Below are positions 1-7,776 of a stretch of DNA of 18,122 nucleotides, piece by piece. The notes under the pieces are model-generated. The model searched no databases, was not told the DNA's origin, and saw only the letters and a program-made list of their open reading frames with translations. The stretch covers positions 1 to 18,122 of the forward strand of contig CAZVEV010000101.1 of assembly GCA_964625865.1 (NCBI GenBank), given 5' to 3'. Numbering within the stretch: position 1 is the first letter of the stretch; each line of letters begins with the position of its first letter. This stretch comes from CAZVEV01 sp964625865. Lineage in GTDB: Bacteria > Planctomycetota > Phycisphaerae > SM23-33. Position numbers and translations under genes: made by a program.

Positions 1-1649
1 CCGAGAATCAGCGCCCCGCCGTCTTGGCCGGGATCCCCCGGCAGCGGACTCACCGTCAGCGCCAGGAACCCCTCATTCCCGTCGGCGTTGGTGAACCGCA
101 GTTCGTCCAGTGTGACCCGCTCGCCCGACCGCGTGCACTCGCCCAGAGCCCGCGTGACCTCCCGGATCGGCCAGCGCACCGGACAGGCCGCCAGCGCCCG
201 ACCGACCGCCTGGTCCGAAGGGACACCCAGCGTCTTGGCCGCCCCGCGATTCCACCGGAGAACCCGCCCGTCCGGCGAGACGGAGATCAGGACCGACGGA
301 CTGGCCGCCGCCAATTCCGCGTGCGCTATCCGAAGTCTCTCCTCGGCCAGACACTGCTCGATCACCTGGGCGACGGTGTTGCCCAAGGCCTCCAGTAAGG
401 CGTCGTCGTCTCGGGAGATCGGGTGCTTGGCGAACAGGGCCAGGACACCGACGTTCTCGCCGCTGTGGCGCCGAAGGGGATACCCCGCAAAGGACACCAA
501 CCCCAATCCCGCCGCCCACTCGCGGTTGTGCACGCGAGGATCGCGCGTCACGTCGTTGGTCAGGAACTTCCCGTCCTGCTCCGCGGCGACGCGCCCGATC
601 TTGTAGCACCCGAAGGGAACGCGCCGGTGGATCTCGCCGTCGACGTGCGTGTACCGCCCCGAACTGGCGAGGAGGTGCAGGCACTTATCGCGATGCCGGC
701 ACACGTGAGGGCCCGCCGTCACGTCGGCATGGATACAGCCGGTGTCGCACCGGTCGCCGACACGGGTCACCCAGACGCGGCAGAAGTCCGCGTCGAACAC
801 CTCCACCACCGCGTCGGTGATCTGCTTGAGCTTCGCCGCCAGGCTCCCGGGCCCGAGCAGAGACTGTTGGAGAACGGTCAGTCTTCGCTGGCGGTCCAGC
901 ATCTGCTCACGACCATGGACGTGCCGGTCCATGCGTCGCGCCGCCAGCATGAGTCCGGCCAGACCCAGAATCCACAACCCTCCGTGCGCGAGACACAGGG
1001 CGACAACACGCGAATCCGCGATGGCCTGCAGGTGCGCCATCGGAACCGAGACGCTGACCCCTCCTCGGACGTCTCCCAGGACGTATCCTTGCCGGCCGTG
1101 GCACTTCAGGCAACCGCGCTCGACGTAAAGAGGACGCATCAGGCGCATGGATGGTTGGCCGTGCATCTGTTCGACCGAACTGACCTCCCTCACACCGCGA
1201 TCAAACGCCTTCAGCGCCTCAGCTTCCCACGCGTCCGGAGCGTTTTCGGGGCGCATCGGATTCAGACTGGTGATGTGTCCTGCTGTCCCCTCCTGCGCCC
1301 GCCCAAGCTCATGGACCTGACGTGTCATGTACGCCGGGTTGATAAGAGTCAGCTTCCGCCCGGACGGCGTGGTGATGTCGCGTTCGGGGACATCGGCGAG
1401 ATACGGGTTCGGGGGCGTCTTCTCGCTGATCGGCGCATAGAGCCCACCGTGACCGGCTGACCAGCGACGGTACACGATGTCCTTCTCGAACGCGATCCGC
1501 GCTGTCGCCAGTGCGATTTGGTGGGTTTCAACCGTCGTGTCGTGGATGTTCCAGACCAGGGAGACTCCAACCACGGCGGTCCAAAACACCGCAACCACCC
1601 ACATGCCACGCCACAGCCGCACCTGACGCTTGCTCTTGTTGACACTCAT
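1..1649 (-). CDS. Membrane sensor with heme-c (DUF3365/Tll0287-like), GAF and PAS domains, partial; probable histidine kinase
   Basis: The frame is open from an ATG at 1649 to the left edge (549 codons, no stop), so the C-terminal output domain is missing. Seen: a short basic N-terminus, membrane segment at about residues 16-36, an extracytoplasmic domain with a c-type heme motif CLKCH (C180, C183, H184) followed by GDVRGGVSVSVPM, and a second membrane segment at about 215-238. A GAF domain (about 255-420) has five cysteines (301, 305, 317, 323, 348) and the stretch VPFGCYKIG, and a PAS domain begins near 445. The heme motif next to the RGG(V/I)SVS(V/I)P signature is typical of the DUF3365 (Tll0287-like) domain of bacterial sensors. 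Inference: it senses redox state or a small ligand through periplasmic heme and signals through a kinase or cyclase domain outside the window. It is transcribed divergently from the beta-helix gene. The domain calls are firm; the output type is not visible. Confidence 0.86.
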   Translation of the reverse strand, partial: MSVNKSKRQVRLWRGMWVVAVFWTAVVGVSLVWNIHDTTVETHQIALATARIAFEKDIVYRRWSAGHGGLYAPISEKTPPNPYLADVPERDITTPSGRKLTLINPAYMTRQVHELGRAQEGTAGHITSLNPMRPENAPDAWEAEALKAFDRGVREVSSVEQMHGQPSMRLMRPLYVERGCLKCHGRQGYVLGDVRGGVSVSVPMAHLQAIADSRVVALCLAHGGLWILGLAGLMLAARRMDRHVHGREQMLDRQRRLTVLQQSLLGPGSLAAKLKQITDAVVEVFDADFCRVWVTRVGDRCDTGCIHADVTAGPHVCRHRDKCLHLLASSGRYTHVDGEIHRRVPFGCYKIGRVAAEQDGKFLTNDVTRDPRVHNREWAAGLGLVSFAGYPLRRHSGENVGVLALFAKHPISRDDDALLEALGNTVAQVIEQCLAEERLRIAHAELAAASPSVLISVSPDGRVLRWNRGAAKTLGVPSDQAVGRALAACPVRWPIREVTRALGECTRSGERVTLDELRFTNADGNEGFLALTVSPLPGDPGQDGGALIL

Positions 1650-1795
1650 TGAATACCCGCCCAAGTTCCCTCAATCGCCGCCAACGACGATTCCGCCGGA
1701 CCTCTACACCAGATCGTCCATTGCTCCGGAACCGCACCCGTATGTGTAATATCGGTATGATCACCGCGGCGGTCCACGAACGGGACGCCTTTTTT

Positions 1796-1804
1796 TGCTA
1801 AAAT
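1796..1804 (+). promoter_or_regulatory. Candidate extended -10 element for the beta-helix gene
   Basis: TGC followed by TAAAAT fits an extended -10 (TGnTAnnnT), just after a T-run in an otherwise GC-rich region. No good -35 is visible 17 bp upstream. If it is used, the leader would be about 220 nt and would contain the palindromes at 1882-1897 and 1983-1999. Confidence 0.3.
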
Positions 1805-1982
1805 GGAAAGGTTATCCTGTTTTGCCGTCCCCTATCCTGTGCGCCTGGACAATCCGCTTTCAGGATTCGGGCCAGACAGCCCCCATGGCCCCATGGGCAA
1901 GCAGGCCCGATCCCTCGTCTCAGTGTACGTCTCTTCCTTGTCGTTCTCGTGGGGCCCTCGAGCGTGGCAGTCGCAGGCTCGG

Positions 1983-1999
1983 GGCGGTATCATACCGCC
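1983..1999. promoter_or_regulatory. Operator-like palindrome upstream of the beta-helix gene
   Basis: GGCGGTAT-C-ATACCGCC is a perfect 8-bp inverted repeat around one central base. It ends 35 nt before the ATG at 2035. A one-base spacer does not suit an RNA hairpin but does suit a dimeric repressor site. The regulator is unknown. Confidence 0.45.
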
Positions 2000-2034
2000 T
2001 CGTGAGCGACGAGAAGTGATGAAGGAGATGTGTG

Positions 2035-3972
2035 ATGACTCGGAGTCTGACAGTCCAGCTTGTAATCCTGACTGCCATGGCGGCCGCGCCCCTGACCGCG
2101 GGGGCACGGGAGTACTACGTTTCGCCCGACGGCTCGGACCGCAACAGCGGTTCGCGCGAGGCCCCGCTGGCGACGATCCAGAAGGCCGCCGACGCGATGC
2201 AGCCGGGAGACACATGCATCCTCCGTGCGGGCGTATACCGCCAGACCGTTCGTCCGCCGCGGTCCGGGCGAAAGGGCCAGCCCATCCGCTTCGTCGCCGC
2301 GCCGGGCGAGAGGGTCGTCCTGGACGGGACCGAGCCGATTGCAGGCCCGTGGACGCGGCACAAGGGGCGGATCTACAAGGCCCGAGCGCCGGAGCCGTTC
2401 GAGCAACTGTTCGTCGACGGGAAGATGATGATCGAGGCCCGCTGGCCCAACGCGAGGTTTGCCCAACTGCTCGACCGCAAGGTCTGGGCACAGAGCGGAA
2501 CAGGCAGTCGCTATGGCAAGATCGTCGATCCGAAGCTCGCCGCTACAGACGTAGACTGGACCGGCGCGCTGGCGACGCTGAACGTGGCCCACCAGTTCTT
2601 CACCTGGTCGCGGACCGTCACGAAGCACTCGCGAGGCAGCAAGACGCTGACCTACGACAAGGACCTCAAGGGCATCACCCACTACGCGGACAAGACCACG
2701 ATGTGGGAGGACGACTACTACGTCCTGTCGGGCAAGCTGGCCGCACTCGACGCGCCGACCGAGTGGTTTCGCGACCCGGACGGGGCAGTCTACCTGTGGA
2801 CGGACAACGGCAAGTCCCCCGCCGGACGCCGCGTGGCGTACAAGAAACGCCCTTACGCGTTCGACGCAGCGAAGCGCGACTACATTGAACTTCGCGGCGT
2901 GCGGCTGTTCGCCACGACCTTCCGCCTGAACCACTGCAACGGATGCCTCGTCGAGAACTGTCGGCTGCTGTATCCCACCTTCAGCCGGCGCGTCAAGGAG
3001 TTTGACCCCGTACGAGGCAGTTCACCGGTGACGTCTGTCACGGGCGATCGCAACACCGTGCGGCGGACCTCGATCGCCTACGCCAGCGGCGGCGGGCTGC
3101 TGGTGACGGGGCGGGGCAATCTCGTGGAGAACTGCATCATCCACGACGTCTGCTGGAACGGCTCGCTGACGCAGGTGGCGTTGGGGCTGTACGGGCCCGG
3201 CCGGGAAGGCGGCCAAGGGAGCACGGCGCGGCGCAACACGCTGTTCAATGCCGGCAACGCCATCATCAACTACCGCAAGGCCGCCCACACCATTGAGTAC
3301 AACCACGTCTACAACGGCGGGCTGCTGTGCAAGGACGTTGCGCTGGTCTACACGGGCCAGCCCAGCACGGCCGGCAGCATCGTGCGATACAACTGGGTCC
3401 ACGGCTGCTACACCGACCCGCACCGGGGGCGGAGCGGCAAGCCCGGCGGGCTGGGCATCCGCGGCGACGACCAGACGCGGCGGCTGACCGTGCATCACAA
3501 CGTCGTATGGGACTGCGGGCGCGACGGGATCATCGTCAAGGGCGACCACAACCGCGTGGTCAACAACACGGTCCTGAACATCGGCCCGCCCGACGGGCAG
3601 CCGGGCAGCTACATCAGCCTCCACACCGCCCCCGAGCCGAAAAAGGCTTGGCGAAAGCAGCACCCCCTGCTGCCGGTCCAGAACGCCAACAGCCTCATCG
3701 TCAACAACGCCGCTCGCACCATCACGGCCAACCAGCGTGGCAAGCCGTTCGGCCAATCCAAGAACGTTCAGAACAACTGCCCCGCCGCCGACCTGAAGCT
3801 GGTCGCCCCCGACAAACTGGACTTCCGCCCCCGCCCCGACTCACCCCTCGTCGACGCCGGGCGCGTCATCAAGGGCTTCACCGACGGCTACAAAGGCAAA
3901 GCCCCCGACGTCGGCGCCTACGAACACGGCGGCGACCACTGGAAACCCGGCGCGGACTGGAAGGAAGACTGA
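2035..3972 (+). CDS. Secreted right-handed parallel beta-helix protein (DUF1565-type N-terminus); putative polysaccharide lyase or glycosidase
   Basis: 645 residues. The ATG at 2035 is chosen because GAAGGAG (2021-2027) lies 7 nt upstream; an in-frame GTG at 2032 is less well placed. A signal peptide has a hydrophobic core (LVILTAMAAAPL) and probable cleavage after TAGA (about residue 24). Then comes the DUF1565-like opening YYVSPDGSDRNSGS with ATIQKAADAM, an inserted region (about 120-270, FVDGKMMIEARWPN), and many beta-helix rungs with Asn/His-rich turns such as NLVENCIIHDV, YNHVYNGG and HHNVVWDCG. The end motif SPLVDAG ... DVGAYEH is typical of the family. Known: such proteins are usually exported carbohydrate-active enzymes. 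Inference: it acts on an extracellular or periplasmic polysaccharide. The substrate and catalytic residues cannot be assigned from the sequence alone. It may be a single-gene unit. Confidence 0.88.
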   Translation: MTRSLTVQLVILTAMAAAPLTAGAREYYVSPDGSDRNSGSREAPLATIQKAADAMQPGDTCILRAGVYRQTVRPPRSGRKGQPIRFVAAPGERVVLDGTEPIAGPWTRHKGRIYKARAPEPFEQLFVDGKMMIEARWPNARFAQLLDRKVWAQSGTGSRYGKIVDPKLAATDVDWTGALATLNVAHQFFTWSRTVTKHSRGSKTLTYDKDLKGITHYADKTTMWEDDYYVLSGKLAALDAPTEWFRDPDGAVYLWTDNGKSPAGRRVAYKKRPYAFDAAKRDYIELRGVRLFATTFRLNHCNGCLVENCRLLYPTFSRRVKEFDPVRGSSPVTSVTGDRNTVRRTSIAYASGGGLLVTGRGNLVENCIIHDVCWNGSLTQVALGLYGPGREGGQGSTARRNTLFNAGNAIINYRKAAHTIEYNHVYNGGLLCKDVALVYTGQPSTAGSIVRYNWVHGCYTDPHRGRSGKPGGLGIRGDDQTRRLTVHHNVVWDCGRDGIIVKGDHNRVVNNTVLNIGPPDGQPGSYISLHTAPEPKKAWRKQHPLLPVQNANSLIVNNAARTITANQRGKPFGQSKNVQNNCPAADLKLVAPDKLDFRPRPDSPLVDAGRVIKGFTDGYKGKAPDVGAYEHGGDHWKPGADWKED

Positions 3973-3982
3973 GCCCGTACGA

Positions 3983-4000
3983 CGTGCAACACGTTGCACG
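3983..4000. repeat. Perfect 8-bp inverted repeat just after the beta-helix stop codon
   Basis: CGTGCAAC-AC-GTTGCACG begins 10 nt after the stop codon. The 2-nt spacer is too short for a stable RNA hairpin and no T-run follows, so it is not a typical terminator. The TGCAA...TTGCA shape resembles a site for a dimeric regulator such as LacI/GalR, by shape only. Confidence 0.45.
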
Positions 4001-4111
4001 CCCTGCCGGGAACGCCTCTGCGTTTTTCAGCACCTTCGAGAACGCCCGGAAACGCCCCTGGCCGACGTTCTTTCATGCCGGAGGGGTTATGGACGTTCTT
4101 TGTCGGCGAGG

Positions 4112-4154
4112 GCGGCCAGAGGGTCCTCCGGGCGTCAGCCGGGCGTCTGGCCGC
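4112..4154. repeat. 9-bp inverted repeat with 25-nt loop
   Basis: GCGGCCAGA (4112-4120) pairs perfectly with TCTGGCCGC (4146-4154). The right arm overlaps the second of two tandem CCGGGCGTC copies. No T-run follows. It could be a hairpin in the 3' region of the beta-helix transcript or a protein site upstream of the PEP-CTERM promoter. Confidence 0.4.
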
Positions 4155-4197
4155 GTGTTCTGCAACGCCCTGAACCCCTCGCGCGGAATCGAACGTA

Positions 4198-4236
4198 GGT
4201 CGTTACCTCACGTCGCGGGCAGCAGGAGGAACGACC
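4198..4236. repeat. 11-bp stem with one bulged A, upstream of the PEP-CTERM promoter
   Basis: GGTCGTT (4198-4204) pairs with AACGACC (4230-4236), and after a bulged A, CCTC (4206-4209) pairs with GAGG (4226-4229), leaving a 16-nt loop. A T-rich stretch (TTTTTTCTTTT, 4264-4274) lies 27 nt downstream, too far for a standard intrinsic terminator. Confidence 0.35.
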
Positions 4237-4272
4237 GAGAACGCACTCGCACAGAATGCGCGGTTTTTTCTT

Positions 4273-4301
4273 TTGCATGTTCCCTGCTGATGTGGTATAT
4301 T
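4273..4301 (+). promoter_or_regulatory. Sigma70-like promoter of the PEP-CTERM gene
   Basis: TTGCAT (4273-4278) and TATATT (4296-4301) are separated by exactly 17 bp in a local AT-rich island within GC-rich sequence. The predicted start near 4308 gives a leader of about 160 nt before the ATG at 4470. Confidence 0.6.
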
Positions 4302-4469
4302 TTTTGCTTGAGTCGATATAGTGTGGAAGTCTACGTTCACCGGGCCTGTGGTGACGAGGGTATCCGAAAGGTCGGAGGTCTCGTCCGAACGGCGATGCAG
4401 GTCTTGGTCTACGAACGCATGTCGCAACATGCGAGTGATACCGTGAGAGACAACGGAAGGAGAATACCG

Positions 4470-6038
4470 ATGACACAGATCACCAGGAGCATCTTGGGCA
4501 TCACTGCCGCCGCAGCCGTGCTGCTCGCCGGACTGACGAACTCCTCGCTTGCCAACGTGTGGGACGGGTCGACCGATAACGACTGGCGCACCAACGCCAA
4601 CTGGGACACGAACGACTTCCCGGGCGCCACCTACGGCGACGCCAACGACGACGCCGTGTTCGACGTGGACACGACGGGAAACGTCTCGCCCAACATCGCG
4701 GGCAACCACGTCTATCCCGAGACGATCGATTTCACGAACAGCAGCGGCACAGGCACCACTTCGTACGATTTCACGTACGGCGACAAGCTCATTGTGATCA
4801 AGGCGGGCGGCGGCGTGACGGTGGACGCCAGCGTCACGACGGACCAGACGTTCTCGGTCACCGTGCGGCCGGACAACGGCACTACGACGTACACGAACAA
4901 CGGCTCGGGCGTGCTGGCGTTTGGCACGATGGAGACGTATTGGAGTGGCGGGGCGCAGTCCAACGTTGTCTTTGACGGCAGCGGGAGTATCACGGTGAAG
5001 AAGCTCAACGACCGAGACGCGGCGAGGAACCTCGGCGTCGAGAAGAGGGGCGACGGTACGCTGAGGATCACGGGCAACGGCGACTACACGAAGCAAACCC
5101 ATCTCTATGAGAACGGCGTTATCCGCATCGAATCGAATGACGCGCTCGGGACGACCGCCGGGAATACGCGCATCCACGGCCACCTCGCCAACGGCGGGCG
5201 CGTGGAACTGGTCGGCGGGCTGACCGTCGCTGAACCCTTCGAACTCGGTGGAAGGCAGGGCGTTTCGCAGAATTCGGCGCACCTGCTGAACGTCAGCGGC
5301 GACAACACGCTGACCGGCGCGATCACGACCTACACCGGCGGGAGCACCTTCAACCTGAAGTCCGACGCCGGTCTGCTGACCATCCAGGGCGACTTCATCG
5401 AAGAGACCACCATGGTCGACACGCTGCAACTGCTCGGGTCGGGCGACGGGCTGTTCACCGGCGACATACTGAATCCGACGGCAAGCCACGGTTCGAACGC
5501 ACAAGCGCCGCTGGACATCGCCAAGTACGGCAGCGGGACATGGACGCTGGCGGGCACGACCGACACGCGGGACCCGGCGGATTCCAATTCCCGGGGCACG
5601 ACGAGCGTGAGCACCGGCACGCTCGAAGTGGACGGCACGATGTACAGCGACGTGGTCGTTGACGATGGCGCGGCGTTCGGACCCGGCGGGTCGATCGGGA
5701 CGGCTGACGTGACCGGCGACGTCTCGATCGACGGTACGCTCGATATCGAAATCGACGGCGCACTGACGGACCTGCTGAACGTCACGGGCGATCTGGACCT
5801 GTCGGGCGGCACCAGCGCGCTGAACGTGATCGACAACAGCCCGAGCGAGTCCTCCTACGTCATCGCAACCTACACGGGCACGCTGACGGGCACCTTCGCG
5901 ACATGGGACATCCCCGACGGTTACGCGCTGGACTACGGAAGCGGAAGCAACAGCCAGATCACCCTGGTCCCCGAGCCGGCATCGCTGGCGCTGCTGGGAC
6001 TCGGCGGTCTGCTGACGGTCCGCCGTCGTCGGAACTGA
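4470..6038 (+). CDS. PEP-CTERM sorting-domain protein with autotransporter-associated beta-strand repeats
   Basis: 522 residues. The ATG at 4470 follows GGAAGGAG (4455-4462) by 7 nt. A signal peptide (SILGITAAAAVLLAGL, then SLA-NVWDG) is followed by a Thr/Asn/Gly/Asp-rich beta-solenoid body. At least two segments match the autotransporter-associated beta-strand repeat pattern: VEKRGDGTLRITGNGDY near residue 190, and KYGSGTWTLAG near residue 350 with a following GTLEVDG. The C-terminus is VPEPASLALLGLGGLL then VRRRRN: a PEP motif, a short membrane helix and a basic tail, which is the PEP-CTERM signal recognised by exosortase. Known: such proteins are exported and processed at the cell surface, often in planctomycetes. 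Inference: a structural or adhesive surface protein. No exosortase is in this window, so it must be encoded elsewhere. Confidence 0.9.
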   Translation: MTQITRSILGITAAAAVLLAGLTNSSLANVWDGSTDNDWRTNANWDTNDFPGATYGDANDDAVFDVDTTGNVSPNIAGNHVYPETIDFTNSSGTGTTSYDFTYGDKLIVIKAGGGVTVDASVTTDQTFSVTVRPDNGTTTYTNNGSGVLAFGTMETYWSGGAQSNVVFDGSGSITVKKLNDRDAARNLGVEKRGDGTLRITGNGDYTKQTHLYENGVIRIESNDALGTTAGNTRIHGHLANGGRVELVGGLTVAEPFELGGRQGVSQNSAHLLNVSGDNTLTGAITTYTGGSTFNLKSDAGLLTIQGDFIEETTMVDTLQLLGSGDGLFTGDILNPTASHGSNAQAPLDIAKYGSGTWTLAGTTDTRDPADSNSRGTTSVSTGTLEVDGTMYSDVVVDDGAAFGPGGSIGTADVTGDVSIDGTLDIEIDGALTDLLNVTGDLDLSGGTSALNVIDNSPSESSYVIATYTGTLTGTFATWDIPDGYALDYGSGSNSQITLVPEPASLALLGLGGLLTVRRRRN

Positions 6039-6074
6039 CCCTGGCGTGCGAGGCTCAGATGTCTCGCCGAGAAC

Positions 6075-6092
6075 AGCCGCACCAAGTCGGCT
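6075..6092. terminator. Weak hairpin between convergent genes
   Basis: AGCCG-CACCAAGT-CGGCT forms a 5-bp stem with an 8-nt loop in the 82-bp gap between two convergent stop codons. There is no T-run on either strand. It is the only stem-loop noticed in this gap. Confidence 0.2.
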
Positions 6093-6120
6093 CGGATGGT
6101 CTACCTGGCGATCGCGCCGT

Positions 6121-7623
6121 CTACACCTCGCCCAGGCGCGCCATGACGTCTTCGGCTCCGCAGCGGGCCTGGAGGAGGGCAGAGAAATCCGTGCGGGCTT
6201 CGATCGCCTTCTTGGCCGCGCCGGCGAGCGACGCATCGCCCAGCAGGATCGCACCGACCAGCGCCCCGTCGTGGAAGACGAAACGGTGGTAGGCCTGCCC
6301 GTCGCGATGTTCGACAACCCGGAAGCTGCCGTCTTCCGGCTCGACCGTGCCAATGCTCACCAGGTCCACGCCGAGGACCTTCAGCGTATTGCTCCGCGGA
6401 ATGCCCCCGAACTCCGTGCTCGCCCCGAGCACGTTCATGCCCGCAATTGCCCCCTGATACTGCGACGCGCTCCAGTTGCCGTACAACTGGCCCCGATGCT
6501 CGGCCACGTCTCCGGCGGCCAGAATGTCCGGGTGCGAGGTGACCAGGTGGTCGTCCACGATGACTCCGCGCCCGACCTCGAGGCCGGCACGACGGGCGAG
6601 GTAGCTGTTGGGACGCACGCCGACGGCGATCACGACGATGTCGGCATCCACGGTTGACCCGTCTTCGAGCAGGACCCCCACGACGCGCTCGTCGCCGACG
6701 ATCTCGGCGCAGCGTGCTTCGGTCCGCACCTCGATACCCGCCGCCGCCACGTGCTCGGCCAGAATCTCGCCCGCTGTCCGGTTCAGTTGGCGCGGCATGA
6801 GCCAGGCGTGACCTTCCAGCAGGGTCACCTTGGCCCCGCGTCGGGCCAGCGCGCCGGCCGTCTCCAGCCCCAGCAGCCCCCCGCCGATGCACACGCACGT
6901 GACGCCCGCGCCGGCCGCCGCGGCCACGCGTTCGACGTCGGCCGTGTTGCGCAGAGACGTCACGCCCTCGCGATGCACGCCCGGCAGCGGCGGGATGAAC
7001 GGATGGGCCCCGGCGGCGAGAATCAGCTTGTCGAACGCCAATTCCCTGCCGTCGCGCAGCGTCACAGTCCGCGCCTCGGGCGAGAGGGTGGTGACCTCGG
7101 CCCCGGACAGCAGTTCGATGCGATTGTCCTGATACCACTGCGGCGGATGGACCGGCAGGTCGCCGGAGGCGATCTCGCCGGCGAGGTACCGCGTGAGGTT
7201 CAGCCGGTAGTACGGCGGGTCAGGCTCGCGAGAGACCAGGGTGATCTCGGCGTGCGGAGCGGCCTGCCTGAGCGACTCGGCCGCCGAGACGCCCGCGATG
7301 CCCGCGCCGATGATGACCACGCGAATCGACTGATCGGCCGCGACGGCTTGGGCGGGACCGGCGGCGACCGGTTCGAACCGATCGCGCGGCGCGCCGCAGA
7401 CCGGACACACCTCAGGCGGCTCGTCGCCGTCGTGGACGTAGTTGCAGTTGAGGCACTGCCACTGCTTCGGCGCGGCCGCCGCAGGCGCGAGAGGCGCTTC
7501 ATCATAGGCCTCGAAGTCGCTCCGGGCCGCCCCGCAGACCGGACACCAGTCGGGCGCGTCGGCGTCGCGGTGGATGTACCCGCAGACCGAACACCGCCAC
7601 GCCGCAGCGGATGGCGCACTCAT
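6121..7623 (-). CDS. NAD(P)H:rubredoxin oxidoreductase-like flavoprotein with two N-terminal rubredoxin-like domains
   Basis: 500 residues; the ATG at 7623 follows AGGGAGAG closely. Two short rubredoxin-like modules come first (C11, C14, C27, C30 and C57, C60, C73, C76, each ending in CPVCGA), joined by an Ala/Pro linker. An FAD-binding GAGIAG (106-111), an NAD-binding GGGLLG in the middle and the second FAD motif ILAAGDVAEH follow. No CxxxxC redox disulfide is present, so it belongs with rubredoxin/ferredoxin reductase or NirB-type flavoproteins rather than disulfide reductases. Known: NADH:rubredoxin reductases feed electrons through rubredoxin to rubrerythrin-type peroxidases in anaerobes. 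Inference: the fused domains act as built-in electron carriers to the rubrerythrin encoded 153 bp upstream on the same strand. Two fused modules instead of a separate rubredoxin gene are the unusual point. Confidence 0.9.
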   Translation of the reverse strand: MSAPSAAAWRCSVCGYIHRDADAPDWCPVCGAARSDFEAYDEAPLAPAAAAPKQWQCLNCNYVHDGDEPPEVCPVCGAPRDRFEPVAAGPAQAVAADQSIRVVIIGAGIAGVSAAESLRQAAPHAEITLVSREPDPPYYRLNLTRYLAGEIASGDLPVHPPQWYQDNRIELLSGAEVTTLSPEARTVTLRDGRELAFDKLILAAGAHPFIPPLPGVHREGVTSLRNTADVERVAAAAGAGVTCVCIGGGLLGLETAGALARRGAKVTLLEGHAWLMPRQLNRTAGEILAEHVAAAGIEVRTEARCAEIVGDERVVGVLLEDGSTVDADIVVIAVGVRPNSYLARRAGLEVGRGVIVDDHLVTSHPDILAAGDVAEHRGQLYGNWSASQYQGAIAGMNVLGASTEFGGIPRSNTLKVLGVDLVSIGTVEPEDGSFRVVEHRDGQAYHRFVFHDGALVGAILLGDASLAGAAKKAIEARTDFSALLQARCGAEDVMARLGEV

Positions 7624-7654
7624 GACGTCTCTCCCTGGTTAGAGTCCCGACAGT

Positions 7655-7679
7655 GTTGAAGCGGCATCTTGCCGCTTTG
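7655..7679. repeat. REP-like palindrome, copy A
   Basis: The core AAGCGGCA-TCT-TGCCGCTT (7659-7677) is an 8-bp perfect stem with a 3-nt loop, preceded by GTTG. It lies between the rubrerythrin and reductase genes and matches the two copies near 9318-9403 in core and flanks. Confidence 0.75.
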
Positions 7680-7776
7680 AGAAGGCCGTCAACGCACGAT
7701 TCGATCGCGTTTCGGCAACGCGGCCCGATGCTACGTCAACGCCAAGGCCGCCCGACAATCTTCGCCCAACGCGGTC

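Larger units (their letters stand above)
1650..2034. other. Divergent intergenic region between the sensor and the beta-helix gene
   Basis: This 385-bp gap separates two divergent genes. It holds a T7 run and a candidate extended -10 (1796-1804), a 7-bp inverted repeat CCCATGG-CC-CCATGGG (1882-1897), an 8-bp palindrome at 1983-1999, a short hairpin CTCGT/ACGAG (1999-2013) and the ribosome-binding site of the beta-helix gene. Long frames crossing it lack protein-like features, and no RNA gene was recognised. Confidence 0.6.
3973..4469. other. Structured 497-bp intergenic region before the PEP-CTERM gene
   Basis: No convincing gene is present. The region has three inverted repeats (3983-4000, 4112-4154, 4198-4236), two copies of GACGTTCTTT 28 bp apart (4064-4073 and 4092-4101), two copies of CCGGGCGTC (4129-4137 and 4139-4147), several scattered AACGCCC words, and a promoter at 4273-4301 with a leader of about 160 nt. 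A long open frame runs through into the PEP-CTERM gene, but its upstream part is Arg/Gln/Pro-rich shadow sequence. Confidence 0.6.

Noticed and set aside
4170..4205. tRNA-like string GGAATCGAAC (reverse of a T-arm)
   Set aside because: Flanking bases do not pair as a T-stem and no acceptor, anticodon or D-arm is present.
3327..4469. Long upstream extension of the PEP-CTERM frame
   Set aside because: The extension overlaps the beta-helix gene in another frame and is Arg/Gln/Pro-rich; the signal peptide and a strong ribosome-binding site place the start at 4470.
4203..6353. Minus-strand 716-residue frame opposite the PEP-CTERM gene
   Set aside because: Val/Arg/Asp-rich antisense shadow with no domain; the plus strand has the promoter, signal peptide and sorting motif.
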